Notes: generated by a model from the letters alone, not told the origin. Shown: positions 1 through 9,813, numbered from the stretch's first letter. The stretch: 64,000 nt of DNA from Asticcacaulis solisilvae (GCF_017875235.1 NZ_JAGGMI010000007.1:213301-277300), one strand, 5' to 3'. Translations and numbers: made by a program.

Positions 1-49
1 AACGTGGAGTTTGGCAACCCTGCCGTCAGATTAACAAATAATCAACCAA

Positions 50-796
50 CTAAATCCCGTCGCCGCCATAGATCGGGTTGTGGATGCCGCATTCGACCTT
101 CTCGGTCCCGGCCCAGCGGCCGGCGCGGGCGTCTTCACCCTTTTCCACCGGCTTGGTGCAGGTAAAGCAGCCGATCGACGGAAAGCCTTGTTCCACCAGC
201 GGATGCGGCGGCAGGTCGTGTTCGGCGAAATAGGCGTCGAGATCGGCTTGCGTCCACTTGGCCAGCGGATTGACCTTGAAATGACGGCCATCCCATTCGA
301 CGATGGCCAAGTTTGCGCGCGTCTTGGCCTGGTGGCGCTTGCGACCGGAAATCCAGGCGCCGTAGGTTTCCATAACCTTGTTCAGCGGCCGCACCTTGCG
401 CAAGTCGCAGCACTGGTCAGGATGGGTCCGCCACAGGGTACCCTTGCCGTCTTCGTCCGCGGCTTCTTTTTCATCAGCCTTGAGGTTGATGACATTGGTC
501 AGGCCCAGGCGGCTTGCCAGCTCGTCGCGATATTGCAGGGTCTGGAAGAAATGCCGGTCGGTGTCGAGGAACAGCACCGGCAGGTTGGGATCGATCTCAG
601 ACACCATGTGCAACAGCACGGCCGAGTCAGCGCCGAACGACGATGACAGGGTGATGTCGCCGAAGAACTGGTTGCGGATGGCGTCGCGCAGGATCTCCTG
701 CGGAGTCATATCCTCATAACGCGCGCTGAGTTCGGCGGCGCGCTGGCCGTTTTCCGACCTTTGCAGGTCGCGGGCGATGTCGATCAGGACCGTCAT
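50..796 (-). CDS. cysH: Assimilatory adenylylsulfate (APS/PAPS) reductase
   Basis: Reduces activated sulfate (APS or PAPS) to sulfite in the cytoplasm. The 248-residue protein has the PP-loop-type segment SSSFGADSAVLLHM near residue 52. It carries the paired-cysteine iron-sulfur pattern CCDLRK plus GCFTCTKP, and the C-terminal ECGIH that bears the catalytic cysteine. Family knowledge: the CC/CxxC cluster cysteines mark the iron-sulfur APS-reductase type rather than the E. coli PAPS type. Last gene of the minus-strand operon cysG-DUF2849-cysI-DUF934-cysH, 12 bases after the DUF934 gene. The stop lies close to the window edge and the gene is complete. Substrate preference (APS over PAPS) is inferred from the cysteines only. 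Confidence 0.95.
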   Translation of the reverse strand: MTVLIDIARDLQRSENGQRAAELSARYEDMTPQEILRDAIRNQFFGDITLSSSFGADSAVLLHMVSEIDPNLPVLFLDTDRHFFQTLQYRDELASRLGLTNVINLKADEKEAADEDGKGTLWRTHPDQCCDLRKVRPLNKVMETYGAWISGRKRHQAKTRANLAIVEWDGRHFKVNPLAKWTQADLDAYFAEHDLPPHPLVEQGFPSIGCFTCTKPVEKGEDARAGRWAGTEKVECGIHNPIYGGDGI

Positions 797-808
797 GGTC
801 TTGTATCC

Positions 809-1330
809 TTAAACGCCGGCGTGACGCAGGGCCCAAGCCGGCCGGGCGGAATCGGCCGCCCCCTGGTAGGTCGTTGAAAAGCGTTTGGCCGCCGAGGTGA
901 CGGCCTCCGCCGGGTCCTTGTCCTTGACCAGGAACTCGTCGAAACCACAGCGCAGCATGTAGAAGAGCTGGTCGCGCAGCACGTCGCCGACGGCGCGAAG
1001 AACGCGGGTATAGCCCAGGTCTTCGCGCAGGATGCGGGCGGTCGAATAGCCCCGGCCGTCGCGGAAGCCTGGGAAGGCGACCTCGATCACGGTCAGCTTG
1101 TCGAGGAAGGGCTCGAGCAGTCGGACATCGTCACCCGGATTGATGCGGACGCCGTAGTGTCCGTTCAGTCCGTCGAGTTCGCGCAGGGCGCGATCGAAAC
1201 CAAGTACGACCGGACCGTCGACGCCATGGGTCTCGTCGTCAGCCAGCAGGCGCCAGCCGTTGGGAATAACGTCGCCGGCATTGGTGACCAACTGGGCATC
1301 GTAGGTGGAGTTGGCCTTAGGCGTGCTCAT
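809..1330 (-). CDS. DUF934 protein of the sulfite-reductase operon
   Basis: A 173-residue protein of the DUF934 family, which is regularly encoded next to sulfite reductase in alpha- and betaproteobacteria and is thought to assist it; its biochemistry is not established. Recognised by the segment VALPGFRDGRGYS-like (here EVAFPGFRDGRGYS), followed by LREDLGYTRVLRAVGDVLRDQ and a hydrophobic LFYMLRCGFDEFLV. The start at 1330 was chosen because the protein from MSTPKAN matches family length; it overlaps the end of cysI by 14 bases, so translation is probably coupled. The open frame continues upstream, but that part lies inside cysI. Confidence 0.88.
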   Translation of the reverse strand: MSTPKANSTYDAQLVTNAGDVIPNGWRLLADDETHGVDGPVVLGFDRALRELDGLNGHYGVRINPGDDVRLLEPFLDKLTVIEVAFPGFRDGRGYSTARILREDLGYTRVLRAVGDVLRDQLFYMLRCGFDEFLVKDKDPAEAVTSAAKRFSTTYQGAADSARPAWALRHAGV

Positions 1331-2990
1331 GCAGGGCCTCCGCGAAGGCGTCGCGACCGACGCGCTCCAAAGTGTCGATAAAGCGTTCGGTTTCGCTTGT
1401 GCGCAGGTCAAGATACAGGCGCACAACGCGTTCGATGGCGGCGGGCACGGCTTCCGCCGACAGGCCCTTGCCGGTGATCTGGCCAAGCGCCGCCTTCTCG
1501 TCGGCGCGGCCACCCAGCAGGATTTGGTAGAATTCGATACCCTGCTTGTCGACGCCCAGAATGCCGATGTGGCCGACATGGTGGTGGCCGCAGGCATTGA
1601 TGCAGCCCGAAATCTTGATCTGCAGGTCACCGATCTGGTCGGTCAGCTTGGCGTCTTCAAAACGCTGCGAGATGTCCTGGGCCAGCGGGATTGAGCGGGC
1701 ATTGGCCAGCGAACAGTAGTCGAGGCCCGGGCAAGCGATCATATCGGTGATCTTGCCGGCATTGGCGGTGCCTAGGCCAGCGGCATCGAGCTTTTCATAG
1801 AGCGTGTAGAGGTCGTTCTTGGCGACGTGCGGCAGGATAATGTTCTGCTCATGGCTGACGCGCAGTTCGCCGTAACCATAGGCATCGGCCACGTCGGCCA
1901 TGACGTCCATCTGCGCCGACGACGCATCGCCGGGCGGCAGGCCGGTGGGCTTCAGCGAGATCGTCACCGAGACGTGGTTGTCACGTTTGTGCGGGTTGGT
2001 GTTGTTCTTCACCCAGCGGGCAAAGCCGGCATCGGCCGTCCGGGCGCGCTCAAACGCCGCGCTGTCGAACCCGTCAACGAAGGCGGGGTCCGGGAAGAAG
2101 CTCTTGATGCGGTTGACCTCGGCGGCCGGGGCATCGACCTTGGCCTTGTCGAGGCGCGACCATTCTTCTTCGACCTGGCGGCCGTACTCTTCGGCGCCCA
2201 GAGCGGAAACGAGGATCTTGATCCGCGCCTTGTAGATATTGTCGCGGCGGCCATAGCGGTTGTAGACGCGCAGGCAGGCCTCAAGATAGCTCAGCAGCTG
2301 TTCCGGGTTCAGGTCGCGCTTGATGACCGGCGCGACGTGCGGGGTCCGGCCCATGCCGCCGCCGACATAGACGTCGAAGCCCGACGGCTTCAGGTGCAGG
2401 CCGATGTCGTGGACGCGGATAGCGGCGCGGTCTTTCGTCGCGCCGGTGATGGCGATCTTGAACTTGCGCGGCAGGAAGGTGAATTCGGGGTGGTTGGATG
2501 ACCACTGGCGGATCACTTCGGCCCACGGGCGCGGGTCGGCGACTTCGTCCCTGGCAGCACCGGCGAACTGGTCGGTCGTGGTGTTGCGGATGCAGTTGCC
2601 CGAGGTTTGCAGGGCGTGCATCTCGACCTCAGCCAGTTCTTCCAGAATCTTCGGCGCATCGGCCAGCTTGATCCAGTTGAACTGCAGGTTCTGGCGCGTG
2701 GTAAAGTGGCCGAAGTCGCGGTCATAGGTGCGCGCGATGTGGGCGAACTTGCGCATCTGCTTCGACGACAGGACGCCGTACGGCACGGCGATGCGCAGCA
2801 TGTAGGCGTGCAGTTGCAGGTACAGGCCGTTCATCAGGCGCAATGGTTTGAACTGGTCTTCGGTGATCTCACCCGCCAGACGGCGGGCGACCTGGCCGGC
2901 GAATTCCTTGTTACGGTCGCGGACAAAGGCGTGGTCGAAGGCGTCGTACTTATACATGGTAGGTGTCGGGGCTTGGGTAGTGGCTGGCAT
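1317..2990 (-). CDS. cysI: Sulfite reductase hemoprotein (nitrite/sulfite reductase family)
   Basis: Six-electron reduction of sulfite to sulfide using siroheme and a 4Fe-4S cluster. The 557-residue protein has the ferredoxin-like half domains of the family and the conserved segment TSGNCIRNTTTDQ. The four cluster and siroheme cysteines are visible in CPGLDYCSLA (C-x5-C) and SGCINACGHH (C-x3-C). A GAGGA ribosome site sits 7 bases before the ATG, and the gene begins 3 bases after the DUF2849 stop. The surrounding cysG and cysH argue for sulfite rather than nitrite. No cysJ flavoprotein is in the window, so the electron donor may be ferredoxin; a ferredoxin-NADP reductase gene lies at 6216-7316. 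Confidence 0.95.
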   Translation of the reverse strand: MPATTQAPTPTMYKYDAFDHAFVRDRNKEFAGQVARRLAGEITEDQFKPLRLMNGLYLQLHAYMLRIAVPYGVLSSKQMRKFAHIARTYDRDFGHFTTRQNLQFNWIKLADAPKILEELAEVEMHALQTSGNCIRNTTTDQFAGAARDEVADPRPWAEVIRQWSSNHPEFTFLPRKFKIAITGATKDRAAIRVHDIGLHLKPSGFDVYVGGGMGRTPHVAPVIKRDLNPEQLLSYLEACLRVYNRYGRRDNIYKARIKILVSALGAEEYGRQVEEEWSRLDKAKVDAPAAEVNRIKSFFPDPAFVDGFDSAAFERARTADAGFARWVKNNTNPHKRDNHVSVTISLKPTGLPPGDASSAQMDVMADVADAYGYGELRVSHEQNIILPHVAKNDLYTLYEKLDAAGLGTANAGKITDMIACPGLDYCSLANARSIPLAQDISQRFEDAKLTDQIGDLQIKISGCINACGHHHVGHIGILGVDKQGIEFYQILLGGRADEKAALGQITGKGLSAEAVPAAIERVVRLYLDLRTSETERFIDTLERVGRDAFAEALHEHA

Positions 2991-2993
2991 GCC

Positions 2994-3299
2994 TTATTCC
3001 TCAAAGATGGCCGTGCGGCCATGTTCTTTTGCCACCGCATCAGTGGTTTGGCCGATGGTCGGGCCGTTGGCGCGGACGAATTCGCGCACGTGTTCGCGTT
3101 GCACCGGATTGCCGGTATCGGTCAGCGGGATCAGATAGGGCGCAACGACTTCGGTTTCGCGCAGCTTCCATTCGATCAGCAGGGCGTCGGCGTCGTCGTC
3201 GCTGAGTTTTGTGGCCTCAGCAGCGTCCTCGACCCAGCCCGAGCCGGAATACCAGAGCGTCAGGCCGTCGGTCAGACGGTTGGCGGTGAGCAGTTTCAT
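2994..3299 (-). CDS. DUF2849 small protein
   Basis: A 101-residue protein with the N-terminal pattern LTANRLTDGLTLWYSGSGWVED typical of DUF2849. It is a small family found almost only between siroheme synthase and sulfite reductase genes in alphaproteobacteria. Function is unknown; an accessory role in sulfite reduction is inferred from the fixed gene order. Its ATG overlaps the cysG stop by 4 bases (ATGA), a translational-coupling arrangement. No membrane segment or signal peptide is seen. Acidic overall (many D and E). Confidence 0.88.
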   Translation of the reverse strand: MKLLTANRLTDGLTLWYSGSGWVEDAAEATKLSDDDADALLIEWKLRETEVVAPYLIPLTDTGNPVQREHVREFVRANGPTIGQTTDAVAKEHGRTAIFEE

Positions 3300-4690
3300 G
3301 CGTGTACCTGTTGAGCGGTCTCGATGAGACCGGCGACTTCGGGAGCGTAAAGCGAGGCGACCTCGCCGATGATGAGCAGGGCTGGGCCCTGGGGCGGGTT
3401 GGCCGCGATGATGGCTTCGAGCGTTGCGAGATCGGCGAGGGTGCGGCGCTCATCGGCGCGCGTGCCGTTCTCGATGATCAGCACCGGTGTGTCCGGCATG
3501 CGGCCGTGATGCATCAGCTTGCCGGCGATCTCGCTGGCCGTGGCGACGCCCATGTAGATGACCAGGGTGTGGTGCGGCGCCGACAGGGCCGACCAGTCAA
3601 GCTGGAGCGGATTGCTGTGGTCGCCGTCCTTGAGGTGGCCCGTGACGAAGGTGACCGATTGGGCGTGGTCGCGGTGGGTGAGGGGCACGCCGGCCGAGGC
3701 CGCGCAGCCCAGCGCCGCGGTAATGCCGGGTGTGACGTGGACCTCGATGCCGGCCTGGCGCAAGGCCTCGACCTCTTCGCCGCCGCGGCCGAAGACGAAC
3801 GGATCGCCGCCCTTCAGGCGTACGACGCGCTTGCCGAGGCGTGCCTGTTCGACCAGCAGGTCGTGGATCTGCTCCTGCGGGACCGAGTGGTTGGAGCGCG
3901 CCTTGCCGACGTAGAAGCGCTCAGAGTCGCGGCGGGCCAGATCCATGATTTGGGCGCCAACCAGGCGGTCATAGACGATGACGTCGGCTTCGGAGAGCAG
4001 GCGCAGCGCCTTCAGTGTCAGCAGTTCGGGATCGCCGGGACCGGCGCCGACGAGGTGCACAACGCCCGCGCGTTCGATTTGGTACTGGGTCGCCTTGACG
4101 GCTGCGACAGCCTCAGCGATGCGGCCTTCACGCGCCAGTTCGGCGGCGGGCGATTGCAGTACGTCTTCCCAGAAGCGGCGGCGGTCATCGACGTTGGTGA
4201 TGGCCTCGCGCAGCAGCGGGCTGATGGCGAGCGCAAACTCGGCGATGTGCGTGTCCGACGGCGGTACGGCGGCTTCTATCTTGCGGCGGGTTTCGCGCGC
4301 CAGAACGGGGGCGGTACCGCCGGTGGCGACGCCGATGCTCAAAGGACCGCGATCGATGATCGCCGGGAAATGGAAGTCGCTGAGGTCGGGATAGTCAACG
4401 ACGTTGAGCGGCGCGCGCGAGGTGCGGGCAAGCGTCGCGCCTTTTTCAGCCAGGGCGCGGTCTTCGAACGCGACGACGATCAGGGCGGCGTCATTCAGTT
4501 CGCCAGCGTCGGGCCAGCGCGTGTGCACGGTGGCCTCGGCCTCGATCAGGGTCGCTTCGACAGGGGTGAACACAGTCAGTTGCGCCGGCGTGCGAGCGAA
4601 CAGGTTCAGCTTGCGCGTCAGCCATGCGCCTTCGCCGATCAGGACGACCTGACGGTTTTCCAATGGCCATGACAGGGGGAGGGCTAACAT
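3296..4690 (-). CDS. cysG: Siroheme synthase, multifunctional
   Basis: Makes siroheme, the cofactor of CysI, from uroporphyrinogen III. The 464 residues contain an N-terminal precorrin-2 dehydrogenase/ferrochelatase part (about 1-210, NAD-binding start RQVVLIGEGAWLTRK) and a C-terminal SAM-dependent uroporphyrinogen methyltransferase (about 215-464). The latter shows VHLVGAGPGDPELLTLKA, RLKGGDPFVFGRGGEE and VTPGITAALGCAA. The length matches E. coli CysG (457 residues). In the N-terminal motif the usual GGG is GEGAW, so the NAD loop is slightly divergent. First gene of the sulfate-reduction operon. No clear riboswitch was found in the 100 bases upstream. Confidence 0.94.
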   Translation of the reverse strand: MLALPLSWPLENRQVVLIGEGAWLTRKLNLFARTPAQLTVFTPVEATLIEAEATVHTRWPDAGELNDAALIVVAFEDRALAEKGATLARTSRAPLNVVDYPDLSDFHFPAIIDRGPLSIGVATGGTAPVLARETRRKIEAAVPPSDTHIAEFALAISPLLREAITNVDDRRRFWEDVLQSPAAELAREGRIAEAVAAVKATQYQIERAGVVHLVGAGPGDPELLTLKALRLLSEADVIVYDRLVGAQIMDLARRDSERFYVGKARSNHSVPQEQIHDLLVEQARLGKRVVRLKGGDPFVFGRGGEEVEALRQAGIEVHVTPGITAALGCAASAGVPLTHRDHAQSVTFVTGHLKDGDHSNPLQLDWSALSAPHHTLVIYMGVATASEIAGKLMHHGRMPDTPVLIIENGTRADERRTLADLATLEAIIAANPPQGPALLIIGEVASLYAPEVAGLIETAQQVHA

Positions 4691-4794
4691 CGCTCAGACT
4701 CTTACTTCGACAGGTCTGAATGTAGGGTTTCAGACCCGCGAAATAAAGCGATGGTTTGTGGCAGCAGTGTTTAGGGCGGCTAACGCGATCCGGC

Positions 4795-5067
4795 TTACGC
4801 TGACCGGGCGGAATTCCAGCTACCGAAAGGCCGGATATGCAGGGTGTCAGCGTCCGAAACATGACTGAACGAATGGGTCAGGCGCTGGCGGTTGAAATGC
4901 GGGGCATGGACGCCCGGGACGTCGACCGTCAGGCCATCGCGCGAGGCGAAGGCCAGGAGGCTGGAGTGCGGGCGGCACAGGGCGCAGCTGCATTCAGCGC
5001 CGTCGATAAAGTCGGCGTCGATCTCGAACGCGATATTGTTGCCGTGGTAAAACTGTTCATGACGCAT
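4795..5067 (-). CDS. Degenerate GFA/CENP-V-family protein
   Basis: A 90-residue relative of the GFA (glutathione-dependent formaldehyde-activating-like, CENP-V fold) zinc proteins. It aligns with the neighbour at 5220-5567: NIAFEIDADFIDGAECSCALC against KIAFEVEGDFETAIDCNCSLC. The middle zinc ligands (C-x-C-x2-C) remain. The first CHC of the family is replaced by YHG, and the second CxxC (CGTC in the neighbour) by HVSD, so at least one zinc site is lost. A GGAG site 9 bases before the ATG indicates it is still translated. It is shorter than the usual 115-140 residues. Likely a diverged tandem duplicate; function unknown. Confidence 0.7.
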   Translation of the reverse strand: MRHEQFYHGNNIAFEIDADFIDGAECSCALCRPHSSLLAFASRDGLTVDVPGVHAPHFNRQRLTHSFSHVSDADTLHIRPFGSWNSARSA

Positions 5068-5167
5068 GATTCTGGCTCCTGCCCGGACAGTCGGAGGCTA
5101 GGAGGGCGGAAATAAGGAAACAATGCGCGCAAACCTTGGCGAACGCGGGTTTTGATAAGCGGGCACC

Positions 5168-5214
5168 AAGCGCTTTCCAAAAAGTGTCCAGCGGTTTTTG
5201 GGGTAAAAGCGCGA
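5168..5214. repeat. Dispersed structured repeat, family A, copy 1 (first hairpin only)
   Basis: Contains TTCCAAAAAGTGTCCAGCGG followed by TTTTTGG, so CCAAAAA and TTTTTGG arms form a hairpin. The flanking GCGC-containing ends (AGCGC and GCGCG) can also pair. Other copies are at 22509, 31186, 47077, 51851 and 55032. Lies between the two GFA genes. Confidence 0.75.
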
Positions 5215-5219
5215 CCAGA

Positions 5220-5567
5220 CTAATGGCTGGCGCCGTCCCACTTGCGAATCTTCAAGGTCTCGAGGTCGATGTCGGGAATGCAGCGCAGGTTGATGGCGCG
5301 CATGGGTGTGCCATCGGGCTTCACCCCTTCGGAAAATGGCGCGGTGCCGCAGGTGCCGCAGAAATGGTGTTGCAGCTTGTGCGAGTTGAAGGTGTAGGTC
5401 TCAAGATCGGCTTCGGACGTTTTGAGCGTAAAGGCCGGTACGCCGACAAAGGCCAACAGGCTGCCGCGCCGACGGCATAGCGAACAGTTGCAGTCGATGG
5501 CGGTTTCGAAATCACCTTCGACTTCAAAGGCGATCTTGCCGCAGTGGCAGCTTCCCTGATGCAGCAT
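5220..5567 (-). CDS. GFA-family zinc protein
   Basis: A 115-residue protein with the complete GFA zinc pattern: GSCHCGKIAFEVEG, then DCNCSLC, then CGTCG. This fold is shared with glutathione-dependent formaldehyde-activating enzyme and CENP-V; most bacterial members have no proven substrate. The start at 5567 is preceded by AGGAGG at a normal distance; the open frame extends 14 codons upstream without ribosome-site support. Divergent from the globin gene at 5644, with 76 bases between the starts. A role in handling thiol adducts is only a family-level guess. Confidence 0.88.
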   Translation of the reverse strand: MLHQGSCHCGKIAFEVEGDFETAIDCNCSLCRRRGSLLAFVGVPAFTLKTSEADLETYTFNSHKLQHHFCGTCGTAPFSEGVKPDGTPMRAINLRCIPDIDLETLKIRKWDGASH

Positions 5568-5643
5568 GGTCGTGTTCCTCCTCTTTTCCACCTGGACAAG
5601 CCGCCGCATGGGACAGTTTGTTTCGGCATGTTATGATCGGGAT

Positions 5644-6063
5644 ATGACGTCAGAACAGGCATTGGCCGCAAGGGAAAAAATCCGCCGGGAAGCGGCCGCG
5701 ATCGGCGTGGACGAAGCCTTTATCGATCGGCTGGTCGAGGCGTTTTACGCCCGTGTGCGGGTGCACGAACGTTTGGGGCCGGTGTTCAACGGCGCCGTCG
5801 ACGACTGGCCGGATCACCTGGCCAAATTGAAACAGTTCTGGGCTTCGGTCGCGCTGCATTCCGGCAGCTATTCCGGCCGGCCGATGCAGGCGCATATGCG
5901 CGTGCCTTCAATAGAACCGGCGCACTTCGGCGAGTGGCTCTATCTGTTCGAACAGACCCTGCGCGATATCGCCCCCAATGAAGCTGCCGTCGAATACTTC
6001 ATGGTTCGCGCCCATCGGATTGGCGAGAGCCTGAAGCTGGGCCTGTTCTTCCGGCCAAGTTAG
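5644..6063 (+). CDS. Group III truncated hemoglobin
   Basis: A 139-residue cytoplasmic globin of the truncated group III (TrHbP/Ctb) type. Seen: IDRLVEAFYARVRVHERLGPVFNGAV, WPDHLAKLKQFWASVALHSGSYSGRPMQAHMRVP, with the proximal histidine probably in AHFGEWLYLFEQTL, and the C-terminal helix FMVRAHRIGESLKLGLFF. Family knowledge links these proteins to oxygen or nitric-oxide chemistry. The ATG at 5644 gives the normal family length; the frame is open upstream into the divergent promoter. Followed directly by a terminator-containing repeat. Confidence 0.92.
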   Translation: MTSEQALAAREKIRREAAAIGVDEAFIDRLVEAFYARVRVHERLGPVFNGAVDDWPDHLAKLKQFWASVALHSGSYSGRPMQAHMRVPSIEPAHFGEWLYLFEQTLRDIAPNEAAVEYFMVRAHRIGESLKLGLFFRPS

Positions 6064-6090
6064 GCTGCCTCAGATCGCCTGACGTAAAGC

Positions 6091-6215
6091 GAATGGGGTG
6101 TGGGGTCCGCGACCCCACAAATATTTCTTATTCCAAAAGAAAAGCCCTCGCCCTTAACGGGGCGGGGCTTTCTTTTGGATTAGGGAAGACTTGGGGCCGC
6201 AGGCCCCAAACCCCT

Positions 6216-6216
<1 letters not shown>
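6091..6216. repeat. Terminator-containing repeat, family B, copy 1
   Basis: Starts with GGGGTGTGGGGTCCGCGACC (a GGGGTC/GACCCC dyad). It then carries a long inverted repeat at 6133-6178 with CCAAAAGAAAAGCCC and GGGCTTTCTTTTGG arms, which should terminate in both directions. It ends with a GGGGCC/GGCCCC dyad. Sits between converging genes (globin, plus; ferredoxin-NADP reductase, minus). Similar copies are at 55562-55679 and 63835-63907. Confidence 0.8.
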
Positions 6217-7382
<1,166 letters not shown>

Positions 7383-7399
7383 TTAGCAGAGGTTACGGC

Positions 7400-8362
7400 A
7401 TGTCCAGGGATAGACTGCCGCCGCTGTCGGCGCTTCGCGTGTTCGAAGCGGCGGCGCGGCACGAAAGTTTCAAGCAGGCGGCCGAAGAACTGTTCGTCAC
7501 GCCGGGCGCTGTGTCGCAGCAGATCCGCCTTCTCGAGGAACATGTCGGCGTCGAGCTGTTCGTCCGCGACGGCCGTCGCGTGGTCCTGAGCGACGCCGGC
7601 AAGGCATCCGCCCTGATCCTCAAGGAAGCCTTCGAGAAGATGTTCGAGGCGACGCGCCTGATGAAGGCCGGCATCAGCAAGGGCCGCGTCACGGTTTCCG
7701 CCGCGCCCAGCTTCGCCGCCAAGTGGCTTATGCCGCGTCTCTACGAGTTTAGCGCCGCTAACGAAGACATCGACGTCTGGGTCAGCGCCGACATGCAGCC
7801 GGTTGACTTCGCCGTGTCCGACATCGACCTGGCCGTGCGCTACGGCAACGGCCATTATAACGGATTGCATGTCGAGCACCTGCTGGCCGAAGCCGTCGTG
7901 CCGGTGTGCTCGCCGCTGTTGTTCGAAGCCGCGCCGATGAAGAAGCCCGCCGATCTCGGTCACCACGTCCTGCTGCACGATGTCGGCTTCGAAGCCGACC
8001 CCAGCTGCCCGGACTGGGCCATGTGGCTCAAGGCGCACGGTGTCGAAGGCGTCGATGCGTCGCGCGGTCCGCGCTTCAACCAGTCGTCCATGGTCATTGA
8101 GGCGGCCGTGGCCGGCCGTGGCGTCGCCCTGGCCAAGCGCACCATTGCCGAGGCCGATCTCCAGGCCGGGCGTTTGATGGTCCTGTTCGACGAGGCCGAT
8201 GCGCCGCTGAACTTCGGTTATTACCTGGTGTGGCCGCAGACGCGCGAGCCCAGCCCGGCCCAGTTGCGCTTCATGGACTGGCTGCGGGCCGAGGCGAGAA
8301 ATGCCGAGCCGGCGGCGGGCGGCGCCAAGGAGCGCCCCGTGTTTGCCGCTCAGGATATTTAA
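7400..8362 (+). CDS. LysR-family transcriptional regulator, GcvA-like
   Basis: A 320-residue LysR regulator. The N-terminal winged helix-turn-helix is PPLSALRVFEAAARHESFKQAAEELFVTPGAVSQQIRLLEEHVGVELFVRDGRRV, the pattern of the GcvA subgroup (which in E. coli controls glycine cleavage). The effector-binding part follows from about residue 90 (VTVSAAPSFAAKWLMPRL). The real target is unknown; the divergent ferredoxin-NADP reductase gene is the first candidate because regulators of this class usually control a divergent neighbour. ATG at 7400 preceded by AGAGGTT. Confidence 0.9.
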   Translation: MSRDRLPPLSALRVFEAAARHESFKQAAEELFVTPGAVSQQIRLLEEHVGVELFVRDGRRVVLSDAGKASALILKEAFEKMFEATRLMKAGISKGRVTVSAAPSFAAKWLMPRLYEFSAANEDIDVWVSADMQPVDFAVSDIDLAVRYGNGHYNGLHVEHLLAEAVVPVCSPLLFEAAPMKKPADLGHHVLLHDVGFEADPSCPDWAMWLKAHGVEGVDASRGPRFNQSSMVIEAAVAGRGVALAKRTIAEADLQAGRLMVLFDEADAPLNFGYYLVWPQTREPSPAQLRFMDWLRAEARNAEPAAGGAKERPVFAAQDI

Positions 8363-8390
8363 AGGCGCAGACCCATTAGGCGCAAACTCA

Positions 8391-8577
8391 CTTCGCCCTC
8401 CCCACCTGTGGGGAGGGGGGACCATTGGCGGAGCCAATGGTGGGCGGGGCTCATCACAGTTTGCTGCAAGCGCCATGACTTGATGGTTTTGTGTCTTTTG
8501 CAAATCGCGCAAAGCCCCGCCCACCATCTGCTCCGCAGATGGTCCCCCCTCCCCATGAATGGGGAGAGCGAAGGGGT
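8391..8577. repeat. REP-like inverted pair, family C, copy 1
   Basis: Two oppositely oriented units (8391-8450 and about 8515-8572), each with a CTCCCC/GGGGAG hairpin, a GGGGGGACCAT-type core, an ATTGG/CCAAT or ATCTG/CAGAT hairpin and a GGGCGGGGC end. Placed between the convergent LysR and cysK genes. Related copies: 17646, 22452, 44197, 48941. Confidence 0.8.
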
Positions 8578-8600
8578 TACTTTTCGCGACTCTCGACACC

Positions 8601-9605
8601 TTACGCAGCGGCCCCCGTATCCGGGAACCACGGCGGGGTCGGCAGGCCCTTGTCCTTCAGGAAAGCCGGATTGAAGATCTTCGACGCATAGCGGTTGCCA
8701 TAGTCGCACAGCACGGTGACGATCGTCTTGCCCGGGCCCAGGTCCTTCGCCATCTTCATCGCGCCGACGACGTTCAGCGCCGACGAGGTGCCCAGGCACA
8801 ACCCTTCCGTCTGGATCATGTCGTAGAGCACCGGCAGCCATTCTTCGTCCGATACCTGATAGGAGCGGTCGACGTGGATGCCTTCCAGGTTGGCGGTGAT
8901 GCGGCCCTGGCCGATGCCTTCGGTGATCGAAGTACCTTCGGCCTTCAGTTCACCGGTTGTGTAGTAGCTGTAGAGCGCGGCGCCGAACGGGTCGGCCAGG
9001 CCGATCTGGATGTCCGGGTTCTGGCCCTTCAGGTAGAGGCTCATGCCGCCGAGCGTACCGCCCGAACCGACCGCGCAGATAAAGGCATCGAGCTTGCCGT
9101 CGAGCGCCTTCATCACCTCGGGGCCTGTGCCCTCGATGTGCGCCTGACGGTTGGCGACATTGTCGAACTGGTTGGCCCATACCGCGCCCAGTTCCTGGGC
9201 CAGGGTGCCGGAATAACGGACATAGTTGTTCGGATTGGCGTAAGGGACAGCATCGACTTCGATCAGCTCGGCGCCAAGCTGACGGATGGCGTCCTTCTTT
9301 TCCTGCGCCTGGGTGCGCGGAATGACGATGACGCACTTGTAGCCAAGCGCATTGGCGACCATGGCCAGGCCGATGCCGGTATTGCCGGCCGTGCCTTCGA
9401 CGATGGTCCCGCCGGGCCTGAGACGGCCGTTCTTTTCGTGGTCGCGGATGATCCAGAGTGCGGCGCGATCCTTGATCGACTGGCCGGGATTAAGGAATTC
9501 GGCCTTGCCATAGATGTCGCAGCCCGTGGCTTCGGATGCCGCCTTCAGGCGGATCAGCGGTGTGTTTCCGATCAGGTCGACGACGGAATTGACAGGTGCG
9601 GACAT
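8601..9605 (-). CDS. cysK: Cysteine synthase (O-acetylserine sulfhydrylase)
   Basis: PLP enzyme that combines O-acetylserine and sulfide to give cysteine, so it uses the product of the cysG-cysH operon. The 334-residue protein has the PLP lysine in NPGQSIKDRAALWII, the substrate loop EGTAGNTGIGLA, and the phosphate-binding glycine loop AVGSGGTLGGMSLYL. It is slightly longer than E. coli CysK (323 residues) and resembles the alphaproteobacterial CysK-like branch. ATG at 9605 is preferred because MSAPVNSVVDLIGNTPL is a normal N-terminus; a TTG five codons upstream is the alternative. A cystathionine beta-synthase-like role cannot be fully excluded. Confidence 0.92.
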   Translation of the reverse strand: MSAPVNSVVDLIGNTPLIRLKAASEATGCDIYGKAEFLNPGQSIKDRAALWIIRDHEKNGRLRPGGTIVEGTAGNTGIGLAMVANALGYKCVIVIPRTQAQEKKDAIRQLGAELIEVDAVPYANPNNYVRYSGTLAQELGAVWANQFDNVANRQAHIEGTGPEVMKALDGKLDAFICAVGSGGTLGGMSLYLKGQNPDIQIGLADPFGAALYSYYTTGELKAEGTSITEGIGQGRITANLEGIHVDRSYQVSDEEWLPVLYDMIQTEGLCLGTSSALNVVGAMKMAKDLGPGKTIVTVLCDYGNRYASKIFNPAFLKDKGLPTPPWFPDTGAAA

Positions 9606-9813
9606 GGGAATGGTTCTCAAAAAAGGTGAGGCTAGCTAACAAATTGCCGCCGTTTGCCCAAGCGATGGATTCTAATGGCGCGATTTAGTCGTCCTGCCAC
9701 GTAACGGCAAGAGCCGCGTGTCGCCGTGTAACCGGTGACAAACGCATGGCCTTTTTATTTTTCTGACGGTTATTTCAGGGCGGCTGACGGGCAACATGGT
9801 TATGGAGTTGTTA

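Noticed and set aside
3302..4672. Plus-strand frame of 456 codons opposite cysG
   Set aside because: Antisense of a gene with complete family motifs; no start region or ribosome site.
4691..4794. Possible SAM riboswitch before the sulfate-reduction operon
   Set aside because: I looked for SAM-II-like conserved stretches and saw none; the gap is short and has no clear pseudoknot.
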